From positions 248,001 to 312,000 of the forward strand of contig NZ_JACIJK010000004.1 in assembly GCF_014199305.1 (NCBI RefSeq): 64,000 nucleotides of DNA, read 5' to 3'. The DNA is from Sphingomonas aerophila. Lineage in GTDB: Bacteria > Pseudomonadota > Alphaproteobacteria > Sphingomonadales > Sphingomonadaceae. The notes under the pieces were generated by a model. That model did not search any database and was not told the origin of the DNA. It saw nothing but the letters and a program-made list of their open reading frames with translations. Positions 63,567 to 64,000 of this stretch are shown here, in pieces. The translations under genes and the position numbers were made by a program. Every line of letters begins with the position of its first letter. The stretch's first letter is position 1.

Positions 63567-63893
63567 GGGTGATCCCTGACAGGCGATGATGCTGCATCGT
63601 GGCGGGCGGCCCCGCCGAACGCAAGCGCGGGAGGAACCGTGACTCACTCCGCCCGCTTGCGGGAGGAAAGTACGTGCGCGACGTGGCATTCACGACCGGC
63701 ATCTCAGAGCGCGATTACATCGACGTCGTCATCTAGGTCGCCTGCCGCATTACGCTGATCCCGGAAGACAATCGCGGCGGGGTGGTGCCTGCACCAAATC
63801 TGCACCGTCTCGGCATCAACGCTCCATCCAGCCTCGATCAGCGGCCGATCAGAGTGGGTCAGTGATTGTCCCATCGTCCTGGGAGCATGCCCG
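63567..63893. other. divergent intergenic region, no gene recognised
   Basis: About 327 bases between the exported hydrolase (minus) and the partial gene at the right edge (plus). It should contain both promoters. Short frames are present but lack ribosome-binding sites. No RNA gene seen. Confidence 0.45.
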
Positions 63894-64000
63894 ATGGCCC
63901 GTGTTCAATATTATGATCCGTCCAACGCCGGCGCCGTCCCGGTTTCGTTGCCCTTTGTTTCGGTCGGACAAGCGTTCGACAGCCCTCCCGCTCCAGACCT
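63894..64000 (+). CDS. N-terminal fragment of an unidentified protein (cut by window edge)
   Basis: The ATG at 63894, with GGGAG about nine bases upstream, opens a frame that runs off the window after 35 codons: M-A-R-V-Q-Y-Y-D-P-S-N, then a Pro/Val/Ser-rich stretch. Too short to identify; no signal peptide is seen. It is likely a real gene because the frame and ribosome-binding site agree and the region is otherwise empty. Confidence 0.5.
   Translation, partial: MARVQYYDPSNAGAVPVSLPFVSVGQAFDSPPAPD

Overview
The window looks like chromosomal DNA of a high-GC alphaproteobacterium, most likely a Sphingomonas-type member of the Sphingomonadaceae. The housekeeping genes (aroK-aroB next to xerD-accA, cvpA-radA, yfgM/bamB/der, purL, map, nadE, panB), PEPxxWA-CTERM proteins, Flp pilins and tightly overlapping genes all fit that group. 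The assignment rests on gene content and protein style, not on a database match.

Region 1 (1-7.4 kb) is accessory. Small, mostly unrecognised genes, nearly all on the minus strand, are punctuated by eleven copies of a ~31-base hairpin-forming repeat in one orientation. Most copies sit 0-35 bases after a gene's stop codon (one is ~115 bases away; one follows no recognisable gene). Two modules, a 55-residue helix-turn-helix protein and a glycine-rich mini membrane protein, occur twice in diverged form. The similarity between the two helix-turn-helix modules runs from one repeat to the next. This is the layout of a gene-cassette array, but the repeat is much shorter than a classical integron attC and lacks its GTT/AAC cores. 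Cargo includes a BLUF blue-light sensor, two PEP-CTERM surface proteins, a lipoprotein and a HEPN-like protein. No integrase for it is inside the window. A tRNA-Cys gene follows.

Region 2 (7.8-35 kb) is ordinary core genome: mutT, two Flp pilins, accA, xerD, a secreted protein operon, aroK-aroB, a CPA2 antiporter operon, radA, a GST, a glycosyltransferase, a CinA-like protein, map, a bile-acid-symporter-family protein, purL, an Hpt protein, der-bamB-yfgM, panB and nadE.

Region 3 (35-41.8 kb) is a leucine/isovalerate catabolism operon (isovaleryl-CoA dehydrogenase, both methylcrotonyl-CoA carboxylase subunits, a MaoC-type hydratase and an MDR oxidoreductase).

Region 4 (41.8-52 kb) is an uncharacterised glycan locus. 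A seven-gene translationally coupled minus-strand operon (two epimerases, a GT4 enzyme, three CgeB-like glycosyltransferases, a UDP-glucuronate decarboxylase-like enzyme) diverges from a plus-strand trio (histidine phosphatase, methyltransferase, glycoside hydrolase). The hydrolase appears circularly permuted: its catalytic strand-4 motif opens the protein and strands 1-3 close it.

Region 5 (52-64 kb) holds an APC permease, then a plus-strand set for small-molecule/sugar metabolism (MDR dehydrogenase, Gfo/Idh/MocA, cupin, FMN hydroxy-acid oxidase, alpha/beta hydrolase), a second Gfo/Idh with an aldo/keto reductase, and an exported CocE/NonD-type hydrolase. A partial gene runs off the right edge.
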